DNA from: Scolanthus callimorphus
Lineage: Eukaryota > Cnidaria > Anthozoa > Actiniaria > Edwardsiidae
Direction of reading: 5' to 3'
Length of the DNA stretch: 64,000 nucleotides
Assembly: GCA_033964015.1 (NCBI GenBank)
Contig: CM066920.1
Coordinates: 12,739,912 to 12,803,911, forward strand
Part shown: in pieces, positions 39,086-50,926 of the stretch
Layout: each line of letters begins with the position of its first letter
Numbering within the stretch: the first letter of the stretch is position 1
The notes under the pieces: generated by a model
What the model saw: the letters and a program-made list of their open reading frames with translations, nothing else
What the model was told of the DNA's origin: nothing
Databases searched by the model: none
Translations under genes and position numbers: made by a program

Positions 39086-41288
39086 CTGCGACAGAATACG
39101 TTAGAGAATTTCCATGAATAGATGCTACGAAACTGAGTTACAGCTCATGCCATACGCCACCCTCCGCCTTCCCAGAGATAACAAAGAACGTCCGATGGAA
39201 ACGGCTCAGAGACGGAAACGTAGTTTGGTTCATTTTCACGCTGTGATTTGCCGATTGTTTTTGAATCATCGGTTGAGATGACAGATGTCACAGATTTTTC
39301 AGCGTCGTGCCGTCAACAAAGAAGCTTACAATAAATCACAGCGTGTTCCTGCAAGTATCCAGTTTAGAGGGGTAGGTACCCACCACCTGATTCACCATCC
39401 CTGGATACCTATCGAGTACCGTTATTTTGAACCTGTTCATCCGCCAGTAATCAATGACCAACCAACCAATGTCCACACGTTTGTGAACTACTATTCCTAT
39501 TCTATCATTAATACTGACCTGACTGAGTAAAATCACCTCCTGGTCACGATTCTCTATTATGCCATACAAAGCACGATCGCAGAGCCTTATGGGTGCCTTT
39601 CGTGCCCAGTCCTTCCCGTACTGATGTTGCATGTAAGGCTGGGACAGTGCCACGAATACCAGGCCAGCGTACACCAGGTAACTAAGCAACGGTGAAATAG
39701 AAGTGTATGTTATGGGTTTTTACATCACAAAATGGGACTATATTATCTTACTATCCATAATGTTCGCGTTGTTGCAAAACTGGCCCATATTGTAGGCGGG
39801 CAGGTATGCTCGTGCGTTGGGACAACCAAATTGGACACCTTCTTGGTCTGATCTAGTGTATGTAAAGCTTTCTGGACTCTCCTTCGGCAACACAACGGAG
39901 CCGCGAGGGAGAGTTCAGGGACTGGACTAATTTGCGCCCTCACTAAGCCAAATCAACGAAAATCTCAGGTACTTGCAGGCATTTCCCTGACCCTAAAAAA
40001 CTCCACGGAAACTCTTGGTAGGCAGGCTAACTGTGGATGGAGATCGGAAACGTTTGCAGCAAGCGAGCAAGGTTTGGTCGTGTGATCAACGAAGGCCGGA
40101 GCACAGTTTATTAGACGGTGAAGTGACGTGGAGCCATTTTCCAAGTTAACATGCCGTATTCTTACCTAGGCCGCTTATCGTAGAGTTGTCTTGGTACCAA
40201 GGTAGTGACCTTGTCAAGTGATATCACCAATTCTAGCTCTTCTCCCTGTCGCAAGATCTTCAGATGACATGGCTCATGGGCATATTTATTAGACAGAGCA
40301 TAATCGAACATAATTCTCTCATCACCACGAAAATGAACCTGCGAATAGACAAACTTAAAGGTAACCATTGTTGAACATTTATAATTTGACAAATCGCGAC
40401 AAAACAAGAAAAAACATAGAAGAAGCAAGTCCAATGCATTAGGTGAAACAGGACAAGAATCTGAGTGGCTCAGAGAGTTTGGCTGGTGGGACAGAAGCAC
40501 ACACGTTCACACAAATAGCAATAATTTCCATTACTAATGCATGCTACAATAATTGTTAGGCTAAACGTCAGAATCCCCGTCCACTTTTTAAAGCTCCTTT
40601 TAGGAGCTGCTCACGCAGTCCCGCAGTCACAGAGTGTAATAATAATTATGCAGAATCTAAACACACTCTTAATAGTGCGACTGTGTGACTGTGTGAGCAC
40701 TAACTAAACGCCTCAAAATGTGGCCGGGTATTCTGAAGTTGCCAATTGTTACCCTCCCGTCGAGTCAGTGAAAAAAATTATGACCCTCCCCTTGGAGAGA
40801 ATTCTATCCAAACGTCCTGCATGCGTTTATCACATCATAAACCATAGAAATCTATCGCTTAAATAAACCAAAATAAATCTTTTATAAAATAGTATTATTT
40901 TCCATGCTTTTATTTAAGCATTAGAGCACGGACAGCTTTCTATGCATTTATCTATAACTTTCTATGTGTTCTCTCAACGTCATAAAAAGTCATGTGCTCT
41001 AATGCTTTTAGGATAGCGGGGGAGAACCAAGACTTTATCAAAAGAAAGAAAGAAAGAAGAAGAAAGAAAGAAAGAAAGAAAGAAAGGAAAAAAAGAAAGA
41101 AAGAAAGAAAGAAGAAAGAAAGAAGAAAGAAAGAAAGAAAGAAGAAAGAAAGAAAAAAAGAAAGAAAAAAGAAAGAAAGAAAGAAGAAAGAAAGAAGAAA
41201 GAAAGAAAGAAAGAAAGAAAAAAGAAGAAAGAAGAAAGAAAGAAAGAAAGAAAAGAAAGAAAAGAAAAGAAAGAAAGAAAGAAAGAAA

Positions 41289-41372
<84 letters not shown>

Positions 41373-44300
41373 AGAAAGAAAGAACGAAAGAAAGAAAGAA
41401 AGAAAAGAAAGAAAGAAAGAAAGGTCTTCTCCTCATCGTGAGGGAACTCAAAGCGGTCGAAATACACGACCGCTAGACAAGGAGAGGTTTGGGGACTTAC
41501 GGGCTGCATTAGATGGCGCAAATTGCTGCCGCGCAGCTTACAATCCTGAGAGCTGTTTTACAGTATATAAGCCTCCGAGAGTCAGGCCATTGAGCCGGGA
41601 GACAATTCCCTAGTCTTACGAAGTAGGGTGAAATAGAGGTGAAATGGAGCATAGATTTGGATCAATCGGAGTGCGCGTTATACCGTAGCTATATTATAAT
41701 AAAACATAATAAACCACAGTCTCGACCAATAAGAGCGTGCGTGGTCAGTGCTGTTTTATAAAGCGCAATAATAACTATCATTGCGATTGCGACACTTACA
41801 GTTCCATTATCAGCTATAGGTCCCTCACCAATGGCCATCAAAGTAAACCACATTGCATGATCAGCACTGTTTTATACAACACAATAATAACTAACATTGC
41901 TATTGCGACACTTACAGTTCCATTATCAGCTATAGTTTCCCCACCAATGGCCATCAAAACATCTCCTCTCCTAAGCTTGCCACTACAGCTAAACAACTGC
42001 ATAACTTTAGTGACCAGAACACCAGTCTGCTCTGTCTTCATCTTGAAATAGGACCGCATGTGCTCACTCTCTATCGGCTGCCATTTGATACCCAGTCGGC
42101 AAAACCCATAATACGTCTGATTCCTCTTCACGTCTTCTAGAAAGTGTTGGATTATTGTTACCTGTCAAGTTAAAGCATGGGTGGGTTTTAGACTTAGTCC
42201 CAGTTAGCCTGCGAGCTGGCTCTCCTGTTTCTTTTTTTATATATATTTTGTGACACAGGTATCCTGAACACTGAAAAACAAAATATCCGAAAAAAAAAAA
42301 AACTGGAGAGATGGCTAAGTTGCAGTCCATTGTTGGTGTATGGGGGAAGAACACGGGTGCATCTCCAAACGCCACAGCTGGAACCGAGCCTAGGCTAGCT
42401 TGTTAAGGTTGCTATGCTTTATTGGAAGGTCTGGTTGGGAGCAATATCACATCAAGTGTCAAATCAATGCCACGTCAGGTGACTGAAACTGACAAAGGAA
42501 ACACACTTTATGTTTGAACTCATTTGCATAAGTACCAAAGAAAATCAGTCTTTCTCACAAGGGTGAATAGACCAGATTTCAGACGACAATTGAAAAGTAT
42601 ACAGAGCTTGTACGCTTTCTGGATGACAAAAATCCAGGATTTTCCAGGAAGTCTTTAGTTATTTTCCCAGGAGTTTTTATTGGGTAGAAATGCCCCCCCC
42701 CCCCCCCCCCCAAAAAAAAAAAAGAAGTCTGGAGGTCAAAAGACATGAAGCGTGCCCTCTGGAGGAAGTCATTGTCTGCAGCCCAAGATCAGTATCATGA
42801 AACTGACTGATTCAACCACATTTGAGTTGAAACGTTTTTCCAGGAGTTTTCAGGATTTTCCTCAAAATTCCAGGACTTTCAAGGAAGGAAATGAAAATCC
42901 AGGATATTCCAGGATGTGTACGAACCCTGAGTATATCAGACTTGCATCTTCTACACGTTGATGTACATTGAGGTCTTTGTTTAGTTAGCCAATCAGAAAA
43001 CACAGTGACTGTTGTATTACCCTGTGAGCAGTGGTTGCATAAGAGAGGAGGAACCACTGCTTGCAGGGTACTCTTGTATTCTTGGGTCACACTAACTATA
43101 AACGCATGAACTGGAAAAACTAAAATCTGTCGAAGGGAAGTCTTTCAATTTTCATTGAGTTTGTTTTCAAATTGGCAAAGTATACATGCATTAATTTAAT
43201 AGGAGTCGAAATGCTCTTCTGTAAATTGCTCTTTGCACCACATGCTTAATACCCTGTAGAAGTTCCAGGATCAAACACAAAGACCCCTGTGGAAATTCCA
43301 GATCCCTCAACAGGGGGTAGCGGATATAAAATGGAACAGGCAATTGAGGATTCAACAAAAACTGAAAGAAGCAGGCCCTACTCCTTGATGAACATATGTC
43401 TTCCCCTCACAAAGAACAAATTCCTACACTACCAGCACTTACTGGGATAATATATCCTATGTTTTCTGCATTGTCTAATGTTTCAAAGGCAATCCCGATC
43501 ACTTTATCATCTTGAAGAGCAGGGCCTCCACTGTTGCCACTGTTGATAGCAGCATCAATCTGATAAAGAACAAAAAGCGTTAAATAACACTGATTGCATT
43601 TACCATTGCATATGGGTGACAAAAACATGCTGAAAGGGGAAGAGGAGTTTCAAAATAATTAGGCCTTGAGATTTCACTCCAAACAAGCGATCAGTTTTTA
43701 TTTGGTGCTGACGCTTGCAAGGATAGTATCAAATTGGTACAGTTGACGTCATCATTTTCATTTTTATCCGGATTCGACCGTCCTCAATAAAACGATCTGT
43801 ATACGGATTCATTTTTATTCACTTTCGAGAGCATTTTCAAACTTATACGGATTCGATGAAAATGATCACCGTGTCAGTGTGGACGGAAGGCCTAAACGTA
43901 TCAAAAAGTATACAGATTCAAACGAAGACATGTTAGTGTGGACGGGGTCTTACCTGAATGGCTAGTAATTCAACAGCAGAATGAGCATATCTTTGCATCT
44001 CCACTCGGGACACCACCCCCCTGGTGACACTAATATTATCACCACCGGTAGGGAAGCCGACACACACTACATCTTCCTCCAGCACGGGTACATCACCAAA
44101 AGTCAGGGGGGACAGGTCATGCCAAAATCTTTCATCTTCAACTCCTAGCTTGAAAAAAACAAATATAGCAAAAGTTTTAACTATAAATATTAAAATAGTT
44201 ACAAGGAAAGTGTGAGGAATACATGAAAAGACCCAGGTCAGGGCCCTCTAACATTTGGTCGCCAAGCCCCCAAATTTAGTCGCCATTGGCGACCATATGG

Positions 44301-47300
44301 TCACAGTGTTGGGCCCTGTAGGTGCTCCCCTGATTGCTAGTGAAGGACCAAGGTGCACCCCCTGATTGTAAGTAAACGACCCACAATAGGCCATTTGCAC
44401 TAACTGGGTCACGTGACCCAAACTACCAGGGGCGGATTTAGGAAAAAAAATGACCATAGCGCAATCATTGATAACTATGAAAAAAAAAATTTTTGGTCAG
44501 GATACAGTTGGCATGGAAGTATACACCAGACAGGTTAATCTACTTTTTAGAGAAAACTATTCAAAATAGCATATACATGTTGGAGTTTTAGAAAATACCT
44601 CCAACAAATGCGTTTGCCCGCACGTGGTTTTCGATAGTGCACTGGGTTACTAGTAGTCAACAAATATCCCCCCTGCCTGTACGCACATCTATAGAAATCT
44701 GTGTTTCATTGCATGCAAATTTCTAACAATCAAGGTCGTCATGAGTTCCAAACTCACTCAGGGATTTTTAGTGGATTCAATGATATGAATCATGCATTCA
44801 CTGTTGACTGCACTTTTTTTCCGCAGACGCCCTACATTTCAACCAATTAATTTGTAACTTCACCGCGCAAAGGATAAAAATGCAATATTCCGGCAATCCT
44901 AAATCGGCTAAACGATCATTTATTGGAATACAGCGGAAAGCACAAATTTAAATTATGCTGTCTAAAGTTGATTCTTCAATGATATGAGAATAATTGTGGT
45001 TGCATGCTTCTATTACTTGAAGGAAAAAGGCCAGAACATGAATAGCTTATAATCTCCAGTCATGTCAAGCTGTGTTAAACAGTTTAACTGAAATAAATTA
45101 AACTTCATAGTCATACTCAGCCGGATTTGATATTAGGAAAAGATGTTCTGTAACTTACCTCACGCAGAAATGCTTTTCTAGGCGCCTTCTTGGCTATGGA
45201 AACTGTAACTCTTCTTGCGAGCAGAGGAAATCACTGCTCGCAGGGAATAACTCAATACGTCTGGCAAAAGTTATTTTTAGTCGCCTGACAGGAGCGGACA
45301 GGAGCCGTTTCACCAAAAATAGTAACAAGACCCCCAGCAACGGGTGCTGGAATTACTATTTTAGCATGCAATAGGAGCAACAAAGTCGCTAAATATAGTA
45401 TCTTCTCTCGGCGGCAACGAACGCCATCGTTGGCTTGTCGAAGATCAACCGATGAAATTCGGCGCTCGCTCGCAACAGGGATTATGCAAAACGACAGATG
45501 ATATTGGAAAGTCTAACTGAGAGCGGCAAACATAACGTCGAAAATTATGTTTAGCATATAGGATAAATAAATGTAGAAGACAAGAATAAAATAAATTAGA
45601 AGCTATCAAAGCGACTAAGAAGGAAAAATTAAAAAAGTCGCTCAAATCTGACCGCAGCATTTGCTTCGGTTGCACTGGTCTAAATCGGCCCCTGACTACC
45701 TCTTACGAGATGTTTTGTCAAAATCAATTCCACAAATACAAAGAACCAATTGATATTAGTCAGAAACTCAAGTTTCAGCTTAAAATCTCTAACCTGGAGC
45801 AAATGGCAGCGAGTTGAATTTTCAAGATTTTATTCAGAATGTATGGGATTTGGGTCATGTGACCCAGTTAGTGCAAATGGCCTATTAAATTGCCGGTGCT
45901 CCCCTGATCATTAGTGTAGGACCCACAATTGTAGGTGCTCCCCTGATTGTTAGTGAAGGACCAAGGTGCACCCCCTGATTGTTAGTGAAGGACTCACAAT
46001 TGTAGGTGCACCCCTGATTGTTAGTGAAGGACCAAGGTGCACCCCTGATCGTTAGTGAAGGACCCACAATTGTAGGTGCTGCCCTGATTGTTAGTGAAGG
46101 ACCCAGGTGCTCCCCTGATTGTTAGTGAAGGACTGCACCCCTGATTGTTAGCGAAGGACCCACAATTGTAGGTGCTCCCCTGATTGTTAGTGAAGGACCC
46201 AGGTGCACCCCTGATTGTTAGTGAAGACCCCAGGCGCCCCCCCCCCTGATTGTTAGTGAAGGACCCACAATTGTAGGTGCTGCCCTGATTGTTAGTGAAG
46301 GACCCAGGTGCTCCCCTGATTGTTAGTGAAGGACTGCACCCCTGATTGTTAGCGAAGGACCCACAATTGTAGGTGCTCCCCTGATTGTTAGTGAAGGACC
46401 CAGGTGCACCCCTGATTGTTAGTGAAGACCCCAGGTGCCCCCCCCCCCCCCTGATTGTTAGTGAAGGACCCACAATTGTAGGGACTCCCCTGGTTGTTAG
46501 TGAAGGAACCAGGTGCACCCCTGATTGTTAGTGAAGACCCCAGGTGCCCCCCCCCCCTGATTGTTAGTGAAGGACCCACAATTGTAGGGACTCCCCTGAT
46601 TGTTAGTGAAGGACCCAGGTGCACCCCTGATTGTTAGTGAAGACCCCAGGTGCCCCCCCCCCCCCCCTGATTGTTAGTGAAGGAACCACAATTGTAGGGA
46701 CTCCCCTGATTGTTAGTGAAGGACCCAGGTGCACCCCTGATTGTTAGTGAAGACCCCAGGTGCCCCCCCCCCTGATTGTTAGCGAAGGACCCACAATTGT
46801 AGGTGCTCCCCTGATTGTTAGTGAAGGACCCAGGTGCACCCCTGATTGTTAGTGAAGACCCCAGGTGCCCCCCCCCCTGATTGTTAGTGAAGGACCCACA
46901 ATTGTAGGGACTCCCCTGATTGTTAGTGAAGGACCCAGGTGCACCCCTGATTTTTAGTGAAGACCCCAGGTGCCCCCCCCCCCCCCTGATTGTCAGTGAA
47001 GGACCCACAATTGTAGGGACTCCCCTGATTGTTAGTGAAGGACCAAGGTACACCCCTGATTGTTAGTGAAGACCCCAGGTGCCCCCCCCCCCCTGATTGT
47101 CAGTGAAGGACCCACAATTGTAGGGACTCCCCTGGTTGTTAGTGAAGGACCCAGGTGCACCCTGATTGTTAGTGAAGACCCCAGGTGCCCCCCCCCCCCT
47201 GATTGTTAGTGAAGGACCCACAATTGTAGGGACTCCCCTGGTTGTTAGTGAAGGACCCAGGTGCACCCCTGATTGTTAGTGAAGGACCCACAATTGTAGG

Positions 47301-50300
47301 GACTCCCCTGGTTGTTAGTGAAGGACCCAGGTGCACCCCTGATTGTTAGTGAAGGACCCACAATTGTAGGGACTCCCCTGGTTGTTAGTGAAGGACCCAG
47401 GTGCACCCCTGATTTTTAGTGAAGGACCCAGGTGCCCCCCCCCCCCCCCTGGTTGTTAGTGAAGGACCCACAATTGTAGGGACTCCCCTGGTTGTTAGTG
47501 AAGGAACCAGGTGCACCCCCTGATTGTTAGTGAAGGACCATAAATGAAGGTCTCTGCTGCTTGAGTCATGATTCTGACATTGTGGCTCATCGTTGGTAAA
47601 AAAAAATTAACTATATTTAAGTTTCAGCTTATCTAGCTGGTAGAGCCACTGGACCATGTTGCCTCCCACCAACATGGGTGACTCATGATTTCTGATATTA
47701 ATTCATCATTTCTGCTTTTTTTTTACATATTATTACAGAGCAGATGATAACCAGAGGTTATAATATCTCCTAAATATCCTGCTAGCCGATGTTTTTTTCT
47801 GTCAGTCTTTTATTAGTTAGCATCAAGTTGTTCGACGTGTGTCTGGTATGTCGCGTGTAAGTCAGCCTTTACAGACTCTATCAAGAGTCATTTTTCATAT
47901 GTAATGTTATATTATGCGACCCTATGATTATCAGTTTACTAGCAACGTAAACTACAGAATGTTTGGGGAGACTTTATTCTTACCATTGCTATATCACATT
48001 CATGTCCCACGTGAATAACATGGGCATTATACTTCTTGGCATCACCATGCTTACGCACACGCACCTGCAAGATACACAGAAAGCAACAGGTTACCCAATG
48101 CTTTATAAAAGGAAGAAAAAACAGGTGCTTTCGTGGCACTGTACAAATATAGCACATTAGTTAAAAATTGAAAACATTTAAAACAGCTTAATGTTGATGA
48201 CTTGTAAACTTTGAGTCCCTATCCACTAGTTGCACCATGGGGTTATTAGAGACCTTAAAAAATATTGAAAACATGCACACTTTCATTGAGCTTAGACTCA
48301 AATTCAGCAAAATCACTAATTAAAAATAGAAAAACTTTTCTTACGATTTTTCAGGGAGATATAAGCACAGATCTTTCTCGAAATGTCCTACAACAATGCT
48401 TTATACTCTTGTGCGTCAAATGTAGGGAAGCAAAGTTGGCTAAGTGTTACGGCACTAGGCCTCTCACCGCTGTGGTCCAGGTTCTACTCCTGGAGGGACA
48501 GAGGAAATTTTGTTTCTGTTCTGGTCTCAGTTGAAATTGGTTCATATTGCAGGGTTTGTGGCAGGTCGCGGAAAAAAAAGGACAAATTTTGGCGGATTTT
48601 TAGGTTGAAATTCATGAAAAAAAAAAAAAAAATTTAGCGGCAGAATTTGCCGAAAACGGGCGATTTCGCAGGGAAAACGACCAATTTCGCGGGATTTTTT
48701 AGGTTCAAATTCCTGGGAAAAAGCGGCAGATTTCCGCGGGTCAAATTTGCATGAAAAATCCAGCTGATCGCGTGTGAATTTTACAACCAAATTTTGGTGA
48801 ACATGGTCGTGTGATAGATTTTACATTTAATTACCATTTTAATGAAAAAACCAATGTACAACTTAGTCACTTTGTCGCGAAATATTGTGATCATTGGTTG
48901 AGGCAATTACTATTGTGTGTCCCTAGGAATGGTTTATATAACAAAGGTAATAATTTGCTATTCCAACAACAATGTGCTGAGAAATGCGGCAATAGGAACG
49001 CTTCTTACATCTTGGCTAGTATCCAGTTTTTAATGTTGTTGTACTTGAGTCGGTGGCGAAAAATGTGAGCTAAATTTGCAGGTTTACCTTTGGTTTTAGG
49101 AAGTAGATAACACCAAAAGTGGAAGACGAGTTTCAAATATGATGTATCATTATCATTCTTTAAGATTTCTAGCAAATTCTTATGGATTTCGCGTGCTTTG
49201 GTATATTTCACAGGATTTCACAGATTTACCCAAATTTCATGGGTCTGCAACCACACGAAATACAAGATTAGCCCTGATATTAAGTGGGCTGAACGTTATT
49301 TTACTGTGTTTCACGTCTTTTGAATGAGACAATAAAAAACCAAGGTCCTGTCTCGCCTTTCTACTCTACTCAGTACCAGGGGGGTGTTAAAGATCCAGTG
49401 GGGACATAATATATCCTCTGGCAGTTACCGTATTTACCCGTATACAAGACATACTTTTTTCACTCCAAAATGACCTTCAAAATGGGGATGCGTCTTATAC
49501 ACGGAACATCACTTTTGGGAATTTGCATAACAACCAATACAAAAGATCCTTTACAAATTTGCTGATTCATGGTTGTGTGGTTCGGTTGCACATAATAAAG
49601 CTAGGATTTCGATCCGTGAACCCTGCAAGCAGGCGCTGGAGGCTGTTTTTATTGCAAAAATCTCGGAGTTCATAGTCGCGAGCACCATTTTGGATTTTGT
49701 AACTCGGCCCAGGACGCACGTCCAAAAATCCAAGATGGCGCTCGTCTGCACTCGTGACTACAAACTCCGGGATTTTTGCGATAAAATCAGCCTGTTAACG
49801 CCTGCTAGAAGGCTACAATGCATAGAAATATTAGCACAACTTATTTAAATTTTGTGTGAAATCATGTGTAGCACAAGATTTATCTCAAACAAACAAAATA
49901 AAATGAAGAAACAGTTGGAATATTTTACTCATCTGTTCGTGGCGTAAAACATTTTCCCTCTGTCATGTTTAAAATTGTCATTTTCCATTTACTGCCAGTC
50001 TATTTCTCATGCAGCTATTTCTTTATGGAAGTGCTGTTGCACGAAATACAAATTTAAAATCTTTAGAAATTGATTTTTTGCCAAAATGACCTCAAAATTC
50101 AATGTGCGTCTAATATACGGGTACGTCTTATATACGGGTAAATATGGTACCACCCCAGTGTCTGTGCTTATGACCGCTTGGCTGCCAGTGGCGCCGTTGA
50201 GACCCAGCGCAATTCAGGTTACGAGCTGCAAGTCTGGGGCGCTGGCCTTAAACATTTACATTTTGGTAATCTTTTGAAATGTGTTTGATAGACCAGAAAT

Positions 50301-50926
50301 TGAAAACGGTTTTTAGTTATTCTTTTGAAATAGAGGAGAAAAAAGTATTTGAAAAAGGTCCATTGGTGCTCACAATAAAAAAAATGCTGATTATTTTTCT
50401 TCTGTTTTTCTTCATGCCGCTTGGTTGAGAGACATTTATGGTGAAAATTTATCTCAAGCAATTGTCAAATCTATTTATTTTTCTTTAAAAGTTTGTTACT
50501 AGTCATGAACACGTCTTTGAGTGGTCAAAATATAGGACATATCTTATGTAAGGACCCATTGATGCCATCTAGAACAATGGAGGTTTGCCTAGTTCTTGCA
50601 TGCAACAAGTGTACAGAATTGTGAAAGTTCTGTAAACAACAGATAGCTTGCGTAGTGGCTCTAAAAGGGAAGGAGAGGAAGTCAGCCCTCGCTATTTCCA
50701 GTTTTTGCTCATCCGACTCCCCTTCCATTTTAGAGCTGCTGCGCAGGCTAGTAAATAGATGTCTTACCGACTTTTGATAAGCAACCACATGACCATTTGT
50801 GAGGATTCTTTGACCCTCAATTATGAATCCAGAACCGAATACTTGCTGCTGACGCTTCATTTGCCATGGCATACTGTAATTTGGTGTTGAAAGTTGAACA
50901 AACAGCTTCACCACTGACTTCAGGAC
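38397..50926 (-). CDS. HtrA/Deg-type serine protease with Deg9-like C-terminal region, 8 exons found, 5' partial
   Basis: Exons on - (high to low): 50768-50926, 47984-48064, 43954-44148, 43443-43559, 41916-42161, 40166-40338, 39519-39681, 38397-39085. All have AG acceptors and GT donors with matching phases. Trypsin-like triad: His in ILTNGHVV (residue 46 of the part seen), Asp in CDIAM (77), Ser in NSGNSGGPA (155). Then come a PDZ-like domain ([14 protein letters not shown] to [10 protein letters not shown] and [13 protein letters not shown]) and a C-terminal region ([57 protein letters not shown]) whose order matches plant Deg9-type proteases rather than human HTRA1-4. The start codon and any targeting peptide were not found. 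One base is missing near 39057-39062. Confidence 0.88.
39519..39681 (-). CDS. Deg-like protease exon ([11 protein letters not shown])
   Basis: Acceptor gcttag, donor gtcagt, 163 nt. Encodes (S)[17 protein letters not shown] to QEVILLSQ, the conserved join into the second PDZ-like region of Deg9-type enzymes. Confidence 0.85.
40166..40338 (-). CDS. Deg-like protease exon (PDZ continuation)
   Basis: Acceptor ttcgcag, donor gtaaga, 173 nt. Encodes [20 protein letters not shown] through [15 protein letters not shown]; the phase matches the next exon. Confidence 0.85.
41038..41425. repeat. (GAAA)n microsatellite, ~390 bp
   Basis: Nearly pure GAAA with GAAGAAA interruptions, in an intron of the protease gene. 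Lys/Arg/Glu and Phe/Leu/Ser open frames here are artefacts. Confidence 0.97.
41745..41962. repeat. Tandem partial duplication of a protease exon end and its donor
   Basis: 41862-41962 holds the 3' end of exon 41916-42161 with its donor and downstream intron. 41745-41845 repeats the same about 100 bp (CACTTACAGTTCCATTATCA and CACCAATGGCCATCAAA), including the splice donor. The duplicated half-exon has no acceptor of its own. Confidence 0.85.
41916..42161 (-). CDS. Deg-like protease exon (start of PDZ domain)
   Basis: Acceptor tgacag, donor gtaagt, 82 codons. Encodes [40 protein letters not shown] and [20 protein letters not shown], with the typical PDZ G-V-L-V and GDVL motifs. Confidence 0.88.
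43443..43559 (-). CDS. Deg-like protease exon with catalytic Ser
   Basis: Acceptor tatcag, donor gtaagt, 39 codons. Encodes [20 protein letters not shown] then [25 protein letters not shown] is the HtrA active-site serine motif. Confidence 0.95.
43750..43955. mobile_element. Possible MITE remnant (GTGTGGACGGGGTC type)
   Basis: Contains repeated TACGGATTC, GTGTGGACGGAAGG and GTGTGGACGGGGTCTTA words like the element at 22067-22341, adjacent to an exon donor. Terminal repeats are not clean. Confidence 0.4.
43954..44148 (-). CDS. Deg-like protease exon between catalytic Asp and Ser
   Basis: Acceptor ttcaag, donor gtaaga, 65 codons. Encodes [40 protein letters not shown] and LLAIQ, the family-conserved YPxGGxxISVTxGVVS block. 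Confidence 0.92.
44385..45886. mobile_element. 1.5-kb non-autonomous TIR transposon
   Basis: About 37-bp inverted ends: AATAGGCCATTTGCACTAAC, GGGTCACGTGACCCAAA on the left; TTTGGGTCATGTGACCCAG, TTAGTGCAAATGGCCTATT on the right. The ends themselves contain a TGGGTCACGTGACCCA palindrome. It splits the CCCCTGATTGTTAGTGAAGG minisatellite, part of which lies left of it (44320-44385). No transposase reading frame. Confidence 0.85.
45887..47545. repeat. Minisatellite of CCCCTGATTGTTAGTGAAGG units with poly-C tracts, 1.65 kb
   Basis: Alternating units of about 31 and 39 bp (…GACCCAGGTGCA and …GACCCACAATTGTAGGGACT), many separated by runs of 8-15 C. It lies in a protease intron. Translations with Ser-Leu-Thr-Ile-Arg-Gly are repeat artefacts. 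Confidence 0.95.
47610..47695 (+). repeat. tRNA-like fragment
   Basis: TATCTAGCTGGTAGAGCCAC resembles a tRNA A-box/D-arm. No clear B-box follows, so this is likely a SINE remnant. Confidence 0.3.
47984..48064 (-). CDS. Deg-like protease exon with catalytic Asp
   Basis: Acceptor ttgcag, donor gtaaga, 27 codons: [16 protein letters not shown] then [11 protein letters not shown]. The CDIA aspartate is the second triad residue. Confidence 0.88.
48432..48515 (+). repeat. tRNA-derived SINE-like fragment
   Basis: TGGCTAAGTGTTACGGCACT, CTCTCACCGCTG and GGTTCTACTCC (B-box) suggest a Ser/Leu-type tRNA ancestor. It is imperfect and intronic. Confidence 0.4.
49426..50149. mobile_element. ~720-bp TIR element (ACCGTATTTACCCGTATA)
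   Basis: ACCGTATTTACCCGTATACA at 49427 is inverted at the right as TATACGGGTAAATATGGT (ends 50148). Subterminal GCGTCTTATACACGG and GTGCGTCTAATATACGGG repeat the theme, and inside are inverted copies around CAAGATGGCGCTCGTCTGCA and the first-half CATAGTCGCGAGCACCA. No transposase. Confidence 0.82.
50768..50926 (-). CDS. Deg-like protease exon with catalytic His (first found)
   Basis: Acceptor acattag, donor gtaaga, 53 codons from [20 protein letters not shown] to [13 protein letters not shown]. It begins at an acceptor, so at least one upstream exon is missing from this annotation. Confidence 0.9.

Noticed and set aside
41038..41451. Lys/Arg/Glu and Phe/Leu/Ser open frames
   Set aside because: (GAAA)n microsatellite.
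45885..47266. Several open frames repeating Ser-Leu-Thr-Ile-Arg-Gly
   Set aside because: Minisatellite in a protease intron; different frames give the same type of repeat.
38397..50926. Bacterial contamination as the source of the HtrA gene
   Set aside because: Seven introns with consistent GT-AG sites and phases rule out a bacterial gene in this form.
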